Below, one piece after another: positions 23,759-35,445 of a DNA stretch of 64,000 bases. The notes below the pieces were generated by a model. That model did no database searches. It was not told where the DNA came from and saw only the letters and a program-made list of their open reading frames with translations. Origin of the DNA: Diphasiastrum complanatum (lineage: Eukaryota; Streptophyta; Lycopodiopsida; Lycopodiales; Lycopodiaceae); assembly GCA_029204225.1 (NCBI GenBank), contig CM055111.1, positions 42,224,815 to 42,288,814 of the forward strand. Reading direction: 5' to 3'. Numbering within the stretch: position 1 is the first letter of the stretch; every line of letters starts with the position of its first letter. A program made the position numbers and the translations under genes.

Positions 23759-24008
23759 CTCCCCTTTAATCTGAATCCACGAATGCCTTGATCTTCAAAT
23801 TTACTTCTGCACAAAATCTTTTGTGTGCATTTAAGCTTAGTGCCTTAGTAAAAATATCAACTATCAAGTCTTGCGTTCGAGAGTATTGCAAGTTGACCTC
23901 TTTGTCGAGAACTTTGCTTCTAACATAGTGATATCCATGTTGATGAAGAAGATGTTTTGTAAGTATTGCAAACGTACTAATCATGATTCTAAAAGCAAAA
24001 AACACCAT
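23759..24008 (-). mobile_element. Ty1-copia fossil H, RNase H C-terminus and polypurine tract
   Basis: A minus-strand frame ends with YHYVRSKVLDKEVNLQYSR and DIFTKALSLNAHKRFC, then an AAAGGGGAG polypurine tract and an LTR-like TGTTGGATT. It is very close to the same segment of element C, so it belongs to that family but lies in the opposite orientation. Truncated against the plus-strand start of D. Confidence 0.85.
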
Positions 24009-24009
24009 T

Positions 24010-24668
24010 AAGCAACCAAATCAATAGGCAAATGCAGTCGCAATATCATCTCAATCTCCTACAATCGACATAAACGAGGAGCGTTTATGGTCAAAGACCA
24101 AAAGACGCAAGTTGATAATTCTTGGTTTTTGGATTCTGGAGCTACTCAACAAATGACCAGTCATCGTGAGTATTTTCACTCTGATACGCCTTACAATATA
24201 AAGACATTCGTTCATCTTGGTGGCAATAGTACACACACTATCGAAGGTGAAGGCACTATAAGATTGAAGTTCCAACATGATCAATTTAAGCTACTACCAA
24301 ATGTTTTGTATGTACCTAAACTCTCTACGAATCCATTATCCGTAAGTAGAATTATTGATTTAGGTCATAGGGTAGAGTTTGAGTCTTATCAATAGGACAA
24401 GTAAGTCCTCGCACTCGACAAGAGACTTGGATAATTATATAGTATTCTGACACAAGTCAGGCCTTGAAAACCTCTGTTCTTGTCAATAAGGCATTACTTT
24501 GGCATTATAGATTAGGACACTTGAATCATACATCTATGTCGAACATGTCTAGAAAATCCCTAGCACTCGATCTCGACTATCCAACCAACAAAGTCGACCT
24601 CCCTGTCATCATAGCTGCATCATTGGAAAGAAGACTAGGATTTTTCTTAGATCAAGTCATAGGCATGA
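24010..24668 (+). mobile_element. Ty1-copia element D, left part (protease, gag-pre-integrase)
   Basis: Parts: Gln-rich lead-in, FLDSGATQQM protease motif (24130), YVPKLSTNPLSVSRI, and LLWHYRLGHLNH of the gag-pre-integrase (24490). Strongly similar to element C. It stops at 24668 at the border of element A, and its continuation is found at 45582. Broken. Confidence 0.85.
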
Positions 24669-25331
24669 TGTAGGAGGAATAATGTGAGTTCTTCCTCAGA
24701 GAACACGATGAAAAAGTTTGAATAAATCAAACTAATATCAGTGTCTTCAATCGGGTTTGATTATGGTCTATGTACTAATAGAGCAATTTTTACCTTGATT
24801 GAATAAAACATGCGAAATTAATAGATATATTGCGTGAGTGTGATAGACAATTTTAGACAATTAGAATAACTGAGAAAAATTATCTGTTGAGAAACTTTAA
24901 CCAAAAACGAATTTTTATAATTCTAATTCTGATTCTTCGGTATACATCTCTTGCTGCCTTGTTGGTTTCTCTGTTGTGTTACAACGAGTAGTGCACATGT
25001 ATTTATATTGTTACAGGATAGGTCTTTTGGCCTTTTACTTTCTGTAATAGACAATCTAACCATTAAGACGATTCATATACAAAAAAACGTTTCGTTTCTA
25101 GACTTGAATGATTTTTGTTCACAAATTGTTCGTGATAGATCTTCAGGTTCGCGACAGTTTGCTGTTCGTGACAGTTTCGCAAACGTTTCGAGTTCGAGAT
25201 TGAACAAGAATCAAAATATTTCACGACAATTTATTGTTCGCGAATCTTTCAAGTTCATTTCTTAGTCTTTGTCAATTAAACTGTGCACTTTGTTGGTAGA
25301 ACCAAGATTTGGTATGTTGAGGTGCTCTACA
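24669..25331 (-). repeat. 3' LTR of element A
   Basis: 663 bases with TGTAGGA...CTCTACA ends. It matches 44899-45581 along most of its length. The RNase H of A lies next to it, with a purine tract (TTTGAGAGGGAGC on the minus strand) just outside. Confidence 0.88.
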
Positions 25332-25778
25332 GCTCCCTCTCAAAGTGGGCAGTTGGATTAACTCCAATATTCTTCGCTGCTTCTCGAACAAAGCTTTACT
25401 GAGTGGCTTTGTAAAGATATCAGCTGTCATTTTCTCTGTAGGTATGAAGACTATCTTTAGTATCTTCTTTTTCGACTAAGTCCAGAATAACATGATACTT
25501 GATAGCTATATGTTTCATTTTCGAATGAAACACATGATCTTTCGTAAGATGGATTGCTAAAGTGTTATCCATTAGTACGGTATAAGGTTCAGAAATAGTT
25601 TCATCAAATCCTTCCAACATTTGTTTGATCCATATCAGCTCGCTTGCCATCTTAGTTGCTGCTACATATTCAGCCTCACACGAAGATTGAGCTACTGTTG
25701 TTTGCTTCTTGCTTATCCAAAGTATGGCTGTGCCAAATGCTAGAGTACAACATCCTGAAAACTTTTGCTATCATCATT
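25332..25778 (-). mobile_element. element A, RNase H part next to its 3' LTR
   Basis: Minus-strand fragment with CCTLAFGTAILWISKKQT, SSCEAEYVAATKMASELIW and an IKYHVILDLVE piece, all copia RNase H. It ends at the gypsy element G. The continuation of the same domain lies at 34885 on the other side of G. Confidence 0.9.
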
Positions 25779-26507
25779 TGTAGGCTGATATTCTATGAAT
25801 ATTTGAGCCATCTTGAAAAAGATACAAACTTAAGCCTAGAACTGGATCAATCAAGTTTAGGCCTTTGCGCCATGTTGTAACAGCTTAAAGTTGTTTAGTT
25901 CTAAGCCTAAGTCTAGAAGATTGGAACTTAAACTAGTCTGAATAAGTTCAACTTAAGTTAGTTCAGTTGTTTATGGTCCATTGGGGGTTTGTCCCATGGT
26001 ACCAAGTTAAGCCTATGTGGTCTAATTGTCCCATGGTGCCTTTTTGTAAGTGACCACCACTCCAAGTATGTATAGGAGTGGAAGAGTCCATTTTGAAGAA
26101 GTACCTCATTTGCAATACATGCTTATCTTTCTTTCTGAGTGTTCTCCCTTGTGTGGTTTCATGTACTGTGTTACTTCACATTGTATTGTATATTATTCAT
26201 CTGGCAACAAGTTAAGTTAATCTAGGCCCTCCATTCTCTAGTAGGGTAAGCCTTAGAGGAGGAATTTAGTTTAGGGTTTTATCTTTTAGGTTAAGCCGTC
26301 ATTTGAGTCAGTTCCTAAGTAGAGAAAAGAGAGAAGAGTGGATCTTGCTTGAAATACTCACCCACTCACTATAGATCTTCTCATCCTTCAACTTCTCGGT
26401 TAGTTGGATGCCATAGCCATTGGTTGGAAAAGCCACGATGCCTAGTCGGAGCCATAACGTGTTCTAGTTGACCCATAGCATGAGTTGAGGGATGCGAACA
26501 ACCAACA
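25779..26507 (+). repeat. 5' LTR of gypsy element G
   Basis: Starts TGTAGGCTGATATTC, has a TATA-like ATGTATAGG near 26069, and ends CAACCAACA-type just before TTGGCACCGTTGCCG. Preceded by TCATT. Confidence 0.9.
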
Positions 26508-26914
26508 TTGGCACCGTTGCCGCTCTTTCTTTTCACTTTCTCTACTTTTGTAGTTACTCTTCCTTGATTTTTCAAGCCATTTCTCGCTTCCTGCTTTTTA
26601 CCTGTTGTTTTATTTCTTGCTTACTATTTTTTTTGCTTTTTTTTTTGGAACATCCTTCCTTGCTTGTTTTCTACTCTATGAGAGCTCATTGAGGGTTTTT
26701 AAGCAATGACGGCTCCTCGAGGGTTTTGTGAAATAGTACACTCCTTGAGATTTCTTGATTGTTTTCGAAGGGTTTTTGATTGCTTATGCTCATTAGGGTT
26801 TAGACAAAGTCCTATCATGTTCATAAGCCCATAAGCCACGTTCTACCTACAGCGGTTGTTTGTTTCCAGCAGCAGGGTTAGCCGCTCTTGCAGGGTCAGT
26901 AGTCATTTTCAACC

Positions 26915-27090
26915 GTGGTCTTGGAGCACGCCATCAGCGAGGAGGTAAGAAGCCCTACGTCATCAGCATATGCAGGAGATATCGTGGTCTTGGAGCACGC
27001 CATCAGCGAGGAGGTCCTGGAGCACGCCATCAGCACAGGCAGGAGGTCTTGGAGCACGCCATCCTTCCAGCCCTCAACCGCACCATCAGC
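26915..27090. repeat. imperfect tandem array of GGAGCACGCCATCAGC units
   Basis: The core TTGGAGCACGCCATC recurs about four times (near 26920, 26989, 27017 and 27049) with varying spacers such as GCGAGGAGGT. It lies inside the internal region of gypsy element G. Confidence 0.85.
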
Positions 27091-28107
27091 ACACGCAAGA
27101 GTAGTCAGGTGTTTTGCAATGCACTCAGGTATTTTCAGTCACACCATCAGCACACCATCCTTCCAGCCCTGAAACACCCATCAGTAGGCCTGATCTATCT
27201 ATCTTTTCATCACCTATCCTTCCAGCACGGCCATCAGCAAGAGTGGACAAGAGAGGGTACAGATAACTGCGGTTGCCAAGGAAACTTCGGTCTTCTTGTG
27301 CACAAGCCTATCCATCGATTTCTAGGGCATCAGATTGCATCAGATGTAGAGGAGCGTGCATTTCACGTCATCCTGTAGCCACACGTTTTTGCAGGAGGGG
27401 AGGACTTCAAGCAATATTCTTCTTATCAGGTGTTTATCTTCTTGTTTTCTTTGGTGTTCATCTGTGGCGCTAGAGAGAGGGCATCATTCTCAGGTGTTTA
27501 TCATATAAGGGGTGCATTAGTTTTCGTAGGAGCAAGGAGAGCAGCGTTTGGACGTTTTTCATAATATCAACCAGCCCAATGCACCTAATAGAAGCATCTG
27601 CTGCCTATTGCTTTCGAAAGAGATAGGGGAGTAGTGTCTGGACATTCTTTTCAAAATATTAACCCACATCTCTTACCTGAAACCACCATTTTCAGTTTTT
27701 TTTCAGCTCTTTCATAGCTCGTTTTCAAGCGCTTCTTCTTGAATGTGGTGAAGGAACTGTTTTTTGAGTGAAACCCATCTAGAATCCACCCATTAGACTC
27801 ATCCCACATATTTCTTACATTGATGGAGGTCTAAGCAACTTCAAAGGTTTTGTAGAATTTTTTCGGCTGTCTTTTTTACAACTTCAAAGGCTTGTTAGAA
27901 GTTTTACTATTGTTTTTCACACTTTTTTTTCCGACTTCAACAGTTTTTCAAGGTTTTCCTATTGTTTTCAGATTTTAGAGGTGGTGGTCATCCGTATTTC
28001 AGCTGTTTCTAGCCATTTTTTCAGTCATTTTCAGTGGGTTTCCGACTAATTATTACTACATGTTTTTCATTAGTGCTCATAGTTGTTTACAGCTCATTTG
28101 TCCCCTT

Positions 28108-28416
28108 CCGAGTCGTGTGTGAGTCATTTTTTTGCGAGTCATCTTCTATACGAGTCATCTGCGAGTACGAGTCATCTCCCACCCTTGCACGAGTCATATG
28201 CGAGTCATCTTCTGTATGAGTCATCTACGAGTCATTTTTTTTTTGCAAGTCATCTGCGAGTACAAGTCGTCTCCCACCCTTGCACGAGTCATCTGCGAGT
28301 CATCTGCGAGTACGAGTCATCTCCCACCCTTGCACGAGTCATCTGCGAGTCATTTTTTTGCGAGTCAACTTCTGTACGAGTCATCTATGAGTACGAGTCA
28401 TCTCCCACCCTTGCAC
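28108..28416. repeat. CGAGTCATCT minisatellite array
   Basis: A ten-base core GAGTCATCTG/C is repeated about twenty times. A higher-order unit of roughly 50-90 bases, GAGTACGAGTCATCTCCCAC plus CCTTGCACGAGTCAT, is repeated four times. T-runs of 7-9 bases punctuate it. It lies just upstream of the RNase H part of G. Confidence 0.92.
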
Positions 28417-28559
28417 TGAACATGCCTATGTGAGTCGTAAATTTATTTGAACGAGTAAGTTCCTGTGTCTGTGTGCATCATTCCCCTGTCTCTGCGAGTT
28501 ATTCACTAATTCTCGTAAGCCACAAGAGTACTAGAGGAGGAATACATATATACTCTAAA

Positions 28560-30290
28560 AAAAAAAAAAATCCAAAATTCCAATTCGCTCCATTGAAGGC
28601 AATATCAATCGAAAACCTAGCGTCATACACTCCTATCTTGCAAGCTCCAGATTACACGAAGGAGTTTCACGTGCACACTAATGCATCGAAGTTTGCCATC
28701 GATGCAGTGCTAACGCAACCCGGAGAGTATAAGAAGGACTATCCAATTCGTTTCCTTAGTAGGCAATTAACATATGCCGAGATGAACTACACCACAACCG
28801 AGAGGGAAGCATTAGCGATGATTCATGCCCTCCAGAAGTTTCGACATTATCTTCCAGGTAAACCCTTTTCACAGATCATCAAGCGTTACTTTACCTCATG
28901 AACAAAACTTGCACAACAGGTAGAATCACACGCTGGTTGCTATTACTACAAGAATTTGAATTTTGTATTGTTGTACGTAAAGGATCGCAACATTTTGTCA
29001 CTGATCATCTATCCAGAATACCGAGTGATGAGAAACCAACGGAGGACATCAATGATGACCTACCCGGTGCAATACTTTTTCAGGTTGCACATGGCCAAAG
29101 ACATCACAGAGTTTTTAACGATGGGGGTGCTAGATTCGACGTTGTTGAAAACTGCCCAACGCGCACTTATCTACAAGGTGGCACCCTATACACTTATAGC
29201 GGGACAACTTTATAGAAAGGGTGCAGACGGTGTGATTAGACGATGTTTGACTGAGGGCGAGATTATTCCCATCATATCCTTGCTACACGAAGGAGTTGGT
29301 GGTGGACACTTTGACTCATAAAACACAGCTAGGAAGATCTTACTAGCTGGGTATTGGTGGCCTTCACTATTTAAGGACACTCATAACTTTGTAAAGGCTT
29401 GTGATGTGTGCCAAAGAGCCAAAAGGCCACAATTTTCAGATTATATGTCTTGAACCCCCATCTTATCTGAACAAGCATTTTTCAAATGGGGTATTGATTA
29501 CGTAGGACCAATCAGTCCCACCGCACGATTCACACAGGCAAGATATACTATCGTGGCGACAGATTGTTGCACGAAGTGGGCAGAGGCTCGGGCGGTAAAG
29601 CTCGCCGATGCCAAAACCACTGCTCGGTTCCTTTATGAGCAGATCATTGTACAATTTGGTTGCCCATTTGAAATCGTTAGCGATAGGGGTACACACGTTT
29701 TGTACACAATAATTGAACACTTGTTGTTGACCTTCCTAGTTGTTCATTGCAAAAGTGCCCCATATTACCCAAGATGTAACGGACAGGCCGAGTCCACGAA
29801 TAAGGTTCTATGCGAAATTCTCATGAAGACGGTGGAAGCCAGTCGGTCGGATTGGGAGTTCAAGTTACATGTCGCTTTATGGGCGTATCGAACAACACCC
29901 AAAAAGGCCACTGGCACGACACCATTCCAACTCACGTATGGACAAGAGGCCATGATGCCTATAGAATTCTACATCCCATCTTTACAGGTAGCCTACGATT
30001 TGAAACTAGACGAAAGTCAGATCCTTGCCCATAGGCTATTCCACCTCCATAAGCTCTGCAAAACAAGAGTCATTAGTGTGCACGCACAACAAGTGCACAA
30101 AAGACGTCAACAAGATTGGCATGACCGCCATATTAAGTTGAAGGAATTTAAAGAAGGAGATAGAGTCCTTCTCTATCAAACGAAAGTACATAAGGGCAAA
30201 CTTAAGTTCCCTATATCATTGATCAGATATTTGCTTCGGGCTACGCTAAACTTAAAACCCTTGAAGGCATCCCGCTGGACACGGTAGTGA
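28560..30290 (+). mobile_element. element G, RNase H and integrase parts
   Basis: RNase H landmarks: HTNASKFAIDAVLTQPG and YAEMNYTTTEREALAMIHAL (28680-28840). Then the HFVTDHLSRI linker, an integrase zinc-binding stretch (about 29290-29440) and the integrase core with ATDCCTKWAEARAVKLAD, GCPFEIVSDRGTHV, NGQAESTNKVL and WAYRTTPKKATGTTPF (29550-29930). Broken; it belongs to G and lies between its array region and its accessory region. Confidence 0.9.
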
Positions 30291-30802
30291 ACGAGAGTAG
30301 ATTACGACGATATCATAAGCCCTGCTATTTCTTAGACATGTACGGATTAATTGTGTGGTATGTGTGTGTGCATGCATGTCTGTAATTTTTGTCGTTTTGT
30401 GATAATGTTCATTTTTTTTAATTCATTTTTTACACCCTTTTCTGTTGAATTGCCTGCATGTCTAACAATCAATACTTAGGATAGTTTAGGTCCGAATTCT
30501 AACAAATCTACCTCACTTCTATCACTATTGTACAGGTTTCAGGTAACAGCAGGCATGACCAGTGACAATCATGTCCCATAATAGTAATTATCTTCCGGGT
30601 TGGAGCTAGCATCACTTTTCTTGCAATCGATTGCAAGGAACTTATCTCTCTCTCAAAAAAAAAAAGAAAAAAAAGAGAGACCACTCGCCTAAGCTATCAG
30701 GCAGCATATTATCTATATTGTGGAGTCCCATAACTAAGCAAAGTGCTTGATCAGACATGAAACCTAGCAGGGACACTCGAGAAATTCACTTGGTCTCATT
30801 TA

Positions 30803-31384
30803 TTGATTTTTTTTTTAAAGCTAGCAGCGACTCGTCCTTTCTTGGAGCGGCTAAACTTCGACACACGACTTATCTCCGGTGTGCAACATGAATGCCTGGT
30901 GCATGCGGCTTATTCTACATTTGATGACAAGCTCCAGACATTCAGGATTTCTAGACGCAATGACAAGGAACCAATTCCTATATCACCACATATCCTAAGC
31001 CACTTGGGGTTCCCGAATGAAGGAGAGCCTATGCACGACAGAGGGCAATCTTTTGATAGGAATTACTTGACGCATCTCTGTACGGAAGACGATGACACCT
31101 CCATCTATAACAATGACAGTTACGTTGTCAAACTCATCTCGGATCGAGGACTTAGGGCAACGACGGACCTTCTTGCGTTACTCACCGAGGTACAATTGTC
31201 AAGAATTGACAGGATTCCAAGCAACACTTTATTCGCCCTATCCTTTAGCTTGGAGGAGCCTGTTACACGCCACTTCATGTGGGCAGAAAAGATAAGTATC
31301 AAATTATGTGCTCAAAGCAAGAAAACCTCTCACAAAGTGCGGATATCTCTTGCATATGCTCGTAAGCAAATATTACTTGGGTGA
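30803..31384 (+). mobile_element. element G accessory region, part 1 (globular ORF, 193 aa)
   Basis: An open frame after the integrase, starting MIFFLKLAATRPFLERLNFD. It is not a gag, protease, RT or integrase domain. Its layout, a beta-rich start with 'FRISRRNDKEPIPISPHIL' then LGFPNEGE and helical segments, recalls the 'putative plant transposon protein' domains carried by some plant gypsy elements. I cannot prove membership by eye. Part 1 of a series that continues to 34015. Confidence 0.6.
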
Positions 31385-31720
31385 ATTCCCTAGCATTATC
31401 GCTCAAGTGCAAGAGAAATATCCAAACGTGCCACATACCACCTCGACACGAGCTTAGCACCCCAAGAGGCTAAAAGGGGGGGAGGCAAAGACAACAAGCA
31501 AGCCAACACCCAAACGACACCACATCACTGGCAGAAACACACCAGTGTCACTCACATGCGGCACATAAGCAGAGTTAGAGTCACAGCGGTAAAAAGAGCA
31601 TGCCCATAGCCAACACACAAAAGAACACTCAGAGGGCCACACACCAAGTAAAGACCCATCCAGTAGCAGCAAACAACACTTGTGCAAATCCACTAGCCAA
31701 GGGCATGAAATATCAACGAA

Positions 31721-32667
31721 ATGGGAGACACAGCACAATCACCTTATCCAATGCCTAAAGACACTTCAACAGTGAAAATCATGGAAGCCATTGAAGAAGA
31801 ATTGACTGCAACATCAAAGGAGACAATGGCGGAACCTGGTGTCTCACCTGTGTCGTTCATGGTAAGTGACCCACCAACCACCATCTCATCAACTCCCATC
31901 ACATCAACCATCATTGTCACACTACCCATCACACTCACCCTCACCACTACATCCCCTATTGTCTCCACAAACACACTCCCACTCTCCACCACACCAGTCA
32001 TAACCACCTCTATGCAATATCCAATGCATTTTCCAAATGTCTTAGACGCATCCTTCAACATTGAAGAATTCTCACTTTCACTGTTAAACACGCCACCTCC
32101 TACCACCACACCATTTCCTACACCCACCACTATCGCTACCGCCACCACTTCCACAGTACTTTCCACTTCTTTGATCACAAATGTCGACACATCTCCAATC
32201 CCTATCACCCTCACTCAAATATCACACCCTCCATCTGCTCAATTGTCCATCATGAACAGTACACCACATTGTATCAAAACGTACAACAAAATCTCCCACC
32301 ATCCTACGCACCTACCCCTCAGCAGTATCCTCCTATTGGGGAGTAGCAGTACCTTCTGAAAAATGTGCGACGGGCCATCAACGCTCAAAGTGATGCCATG
32401 CATTACCTCTACTCTTCCATCAATGAGTATCAGAATTGGTGCAACTTCTCGCAAGGTAAACACGTGCAGCTGACAAACAAGGTACAAGAATGGCAGATTT
32501 ATTCTGCGGAATTAGAACAAGAGGTCTCTCAATTAAAAAACAAAGAAAGAAAGCTCATGGCTGACCTCAAAGAGCTGCACCAAAATAACAAGGACATTCA
32601 AGCACGCTTACAACGTAGGGATGATCTCATCAAAACCCTAGAAACACAGTTAGACGGTGAACGATGA
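31721..32667 (+). mobile_element. element G accessory region, part 2 (Thr/Pro-rich segment and coiled coil)
   Basis: A 212-residue frame (31721-32359) that from residue 45 on is almost purely Thr, Ser, Pro and Ile is followed by a 100-residue frame (32365-32667). The second has heptad-like spacing: LTNKVQEWQIYSAELEQEV, LKNKERKLMADLKELHQNN and LQRRDDLIKTLETQLDGE, a probable coiled coil. Together they look like a linker and oligomerisation stalk. Confidence 0.6.
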
Positions 32668-32947
32668 AGCCACAGGAACTTACGGACCGCTATGATGGGC
32701 AATATTCAACGGATTGATTTCAACCAGCTCCAAGAACCACCAATCCCAGAAGGCACCATAATACCTCTCGCTTCCTACCAGAAGTTAACTCAGGTACTGA
32801 TGGCGAATCAGACGCAAGCACAACAATTGCAGTAGGAACACACAGATTGAGGAGCTAGAAGGATAGCTAAAAACATTACGCCAATAGCTACCAACATTAC
32901 ACACAAAGCATGAAGAAACACACGCCAAACACCATAGACAACAGGAT

Positions 32948-33319
32948 GTGGGAACTGATGATCCTGGACCTTCGCGCTACATAGGACAACAACGGGATAA
33001 TCCATGGTATCACTCAGCAATGGTGGAACCTGAAAGCACACAAGGGGGTACTAACACAAACCACGAACGAGACATCTCAGCTGAAGAGCCTAACCCCACT
33101 ACCACTCAACCTGACACCACCTATCAAGCCTCATCACTCTCACTCGATGACACACCCCTCTCCCCACCACATGAACAATCACCTCACCACCTCGACACTC
33201 AACCTCATTCACCATCCACTACTTATCTACTCCGCAAATACCCAACCCTCCCCCGTGAACTTTTCACAACCAAACCAAACCCTCCACCACCCACACTTAC
33301 CAGAACTACAGAGGTATGA
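32948..33319 (+). mobile_element. element G accessory region, part 3 (low-complexity linker)
   Basis: A 123-residue frame rich in Pro, Thr, Ser and His (SLDDTPLSPPHEQSPHHLD), with no fold predicted by eye. It links the coiled-coil part to the C-terminal globular part. Confidence 0.5.
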
Positions 33320-33454
33320 CACATAATCACGCCGATTAATCCGAGCCGATAGATGTTAATGTCAGAGGAGTTTAATAAAGCATATCCAAACTGGGAGGAC
33401 CGAGGCGGGTACACTCTTCCCGATTTCACGATATGTAAATATCACAAGTAGAAA

Positions 33455-34015
33455 GTGTTAGCATTGGAGCCGCAACCTCAATGGAAACGTGCTATGATGT
33501 TGGACAATGCACATGCTTTCGAGCGCTATATCGCGGCACCAACTTACATGCGTGTCAATCCAACATATTATCCCATAAGGCGCAAAGAAGTATTTGCACC
33601 AGAAAGGGTTCCTAATAAAATATATTGGCCAATTGTATTTAAAGAAGCTCAGACTGACGATCCAGTGGCCGATTTTGTAGCCAATTGCAACTATTTCTAC
33701 CAGAAACATCATACAAATCCGGACCCTCATGTTAGGTACTTTGCAGATCATTGCGACCTAATGTCATTCCTTTCTACCTTAAATTGTTTCTGGGATAGAG
33801 ATCTGCCGCCAATAGTTTTGGATCTAAATAAGACCCTAAGCATACCCATGGATCACATCAATGTGGCAAGGCTTTACTATCGGACGGCGATCACCAACGA
33901 ACTTCACGTTGACATGGTTGAATCTTGGTACGTGTATGGATTTCTACTAAACATGCTTGATTACTATCGGCCGCAAACATTTTTGGGCAAAATTCGATTT
34001 GAGAGAATGGAATAG
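33455..34015 (+). mobile_element. element G accessory region, part 4 (C-terminal globular ORF, 186 aa)
   Basis: Open frame with YWPIVFKEAQTDDPVADF, NPDPHVRYFADHCDLMSF and NVARLYYRTAITNEL. The same signposts (NWPI, a Phe-rich helix, PDPTVRQFA and LYYRAAM) occur on the minus strand at 55553-55054, so this is a recurring unit. Function unknown. It ends about 120 bases before the 3' LTR of G. Confidence 0.65.
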
Positions 34016-34135
34016 ATTGGCAGAGAAGTCCATAAAATCCGGGTCGCCATCAATGCAGAGCTGCAGGAAGACCATACAAGACAACATGCAGCGGCAATTG
34101 GTGTGGGACCGCCAATCTTTTGACGGAGGGGATAA

Positions 34136-34879
34136 TGTAGGCTGATATTCTATGAATCCTGAAAAAGATACAAACTTAAGCCTAGAACTAGATCAGTCAA
34201 GTTTAGGCCTTTGTGCCATGTTGTAACAGCTCAAAGTTGTTTAGTTCTAAGCCTAAGTCTAGAAGATTGGAACTTAAACTAGTCTGAATAAGTTCAACTT
34301 AAGTTAGTTTAGTTGTTTATGGTCCATTGGGGGTTTGTCCCATGGTACCAAGTTAAGCCTATGTGGTCTAATTGTCCCATAGTGCCTTTTTGTAAGTGAC
34401 CACCACTCCAAGTATATATAGGAGTGGAAGAGTCCATTTTGAAAAAGTACCTCATTTGCAATACATGCTTATCTTTCTCTCTGAGTGTTCTCCCTTGTGT
34501 GGTTTCATGTACTGTCTTACTTCACAATGTATTGTATATTATTCATCTGGCAACAGGTTAAGTTAATCTAGGCCCTCCATTCTCTAGTAGGGTAAGCCTT
34601 AGAGGAGGAGATTTAGTTTAGGGTTTTATCTTTTAGATAAGCCGTCATTTGAGTCAGTTCCTAAGTAGAGAAAAGAGAGAAGAGTGGATCTTGCCCGAAA
34701 TACTCACCCACTCACTGTAGATCTTCTCATCCTTCAACGTCTCGGTTAGTTGGAAGCCATAGCCATTGGTTGGGAAAGCCACTGCCTAGTCGGAGCCATA
34801 ACGTGTTCTAGTTGGGAGTTCGACATAGCACGCGTTAGTTGGAGCCATAGCCTGAGTCGAGGGATGCAAACAACCAACA
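34136..34879 (+). repeat. 3' LTR of gypsy element G
   Basis: Starts TGTAGGCTGATATTC immediately after a purine tract, ends CAACCAACA, and is followed by the target duplication TCATT. Differs from the 5' LTR by scattered substitutions and a few indels. Confidence 0.9.
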
Positions 34880-34884
34880 TCATT

Positions 34885-35178
34885 CATGGATGCCCAGTTT
34901 GCGTCACTGTAAGATTCGATCCGAAATTCAGCTTCCTTCGAATAACACAGTCCATAGTCTCTCGTTTTTTAGAAATATTGTACTAGTCTTTTTGCTAACT
35001 TCCAATGCAACAATCCCGGGTTCTGATTAAATGGGCACAGCCTGTATACTGCAAATGTTATATTAGGTCTGGTGTTGTCTACAAGATACAACAATGATCC
35101 AATCAGCCTTCGATAGGGTGTATTGGCCATTCGTTTCTCTTCCTCAAGAGTCTGCGGACAATCTACCTTGCTCAATAT
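34885..35178 (-). mobile_element. element A, RT/RNase H part between G and E
   Basis: Minus-strand frame with YRRLIGSLLYLVDNTRPNI, TFAVYRLCPFNQNPGLLHW and, at the G border, SDANWASMND of RNase H. The coding sense resumes on the far side of G at 25778, showing that G landed within this domain. Confidence 0.9.
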
Positions 35179-35445
35179 TGTTCCACGTAGTTAGAATTAA
35201 AGTAGAATCACTGTAATATTGTATTGTGGGTCCTATCAGTAGATAAGGATTAGTTGGCCTCGCCACGAGGCGAGTCGACGGGACACACGTTCCATCAACG
35301 ACAACCTGGGTCATGCATGGGTTGCCTGAGTGAAGAACTATATGTACAGTGTATTTTCATTTTGAGTGTGAGCTTGTTGTGGAGAGTATTTTCTGTCTGT
35401 GTTACTATGTAGTATGATCTGTGTTCTTGTTCGAAGAAAATTCTA
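35179..35445 (+). repeat. 5' LTR of element E
   Basis: Begins TGTTCCACGTAG at the border of element A and ends TTCTA before TTGGTATCAGAACC. Short (about 267 bases), as in many copia families. No partner LTR was found. Confidence 0.7.

Larger units (their letters stand above)
26508..28470 (+). other. element G 5' internal region with two tandem arrays
   Basis: Two kilobases between the primer-binding site and the first recognisable polyprotein part. I see no gag or protease motif. It is rich in T runs, and its main structure is two arrays of short repeats, listed separately. Confidence 0.7.
25779..34879 (+). mobile_element. Ty3-gypsy element G with LTRs, target duplication and accessory region
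   Basis: 5' LTR 25779-26507 and 3' LTR 34136-34879 (729 and 744 bases, TGTAGG...CCAACA ends, over 90% alike by eye with a few indels). Exact 5-base target duplication TCATT at 25774-25778 and 34880-34884. A primer-binding site TTGGCACCGTTGCCG follows the 5' LTR, and a purine tract GGAGGGGATAA precedes the 3' LTR. Coding parts: RNase H (28590-28900), integrase (29000-30287), then an accessory region (30800-34015). The integrase piece TTPKKATGTTPFQLTYG resembles the Tat lineage. Several breaks; not whole. Inserted in element A. Confidence 0.9.

Noticed and set aside
28108-28416. CRISPR-like array
   Set aside because: The short repeats are continuous, without unique spacers of constant length, and lie inside a plant retrotransposon. 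It is a minisatellite.
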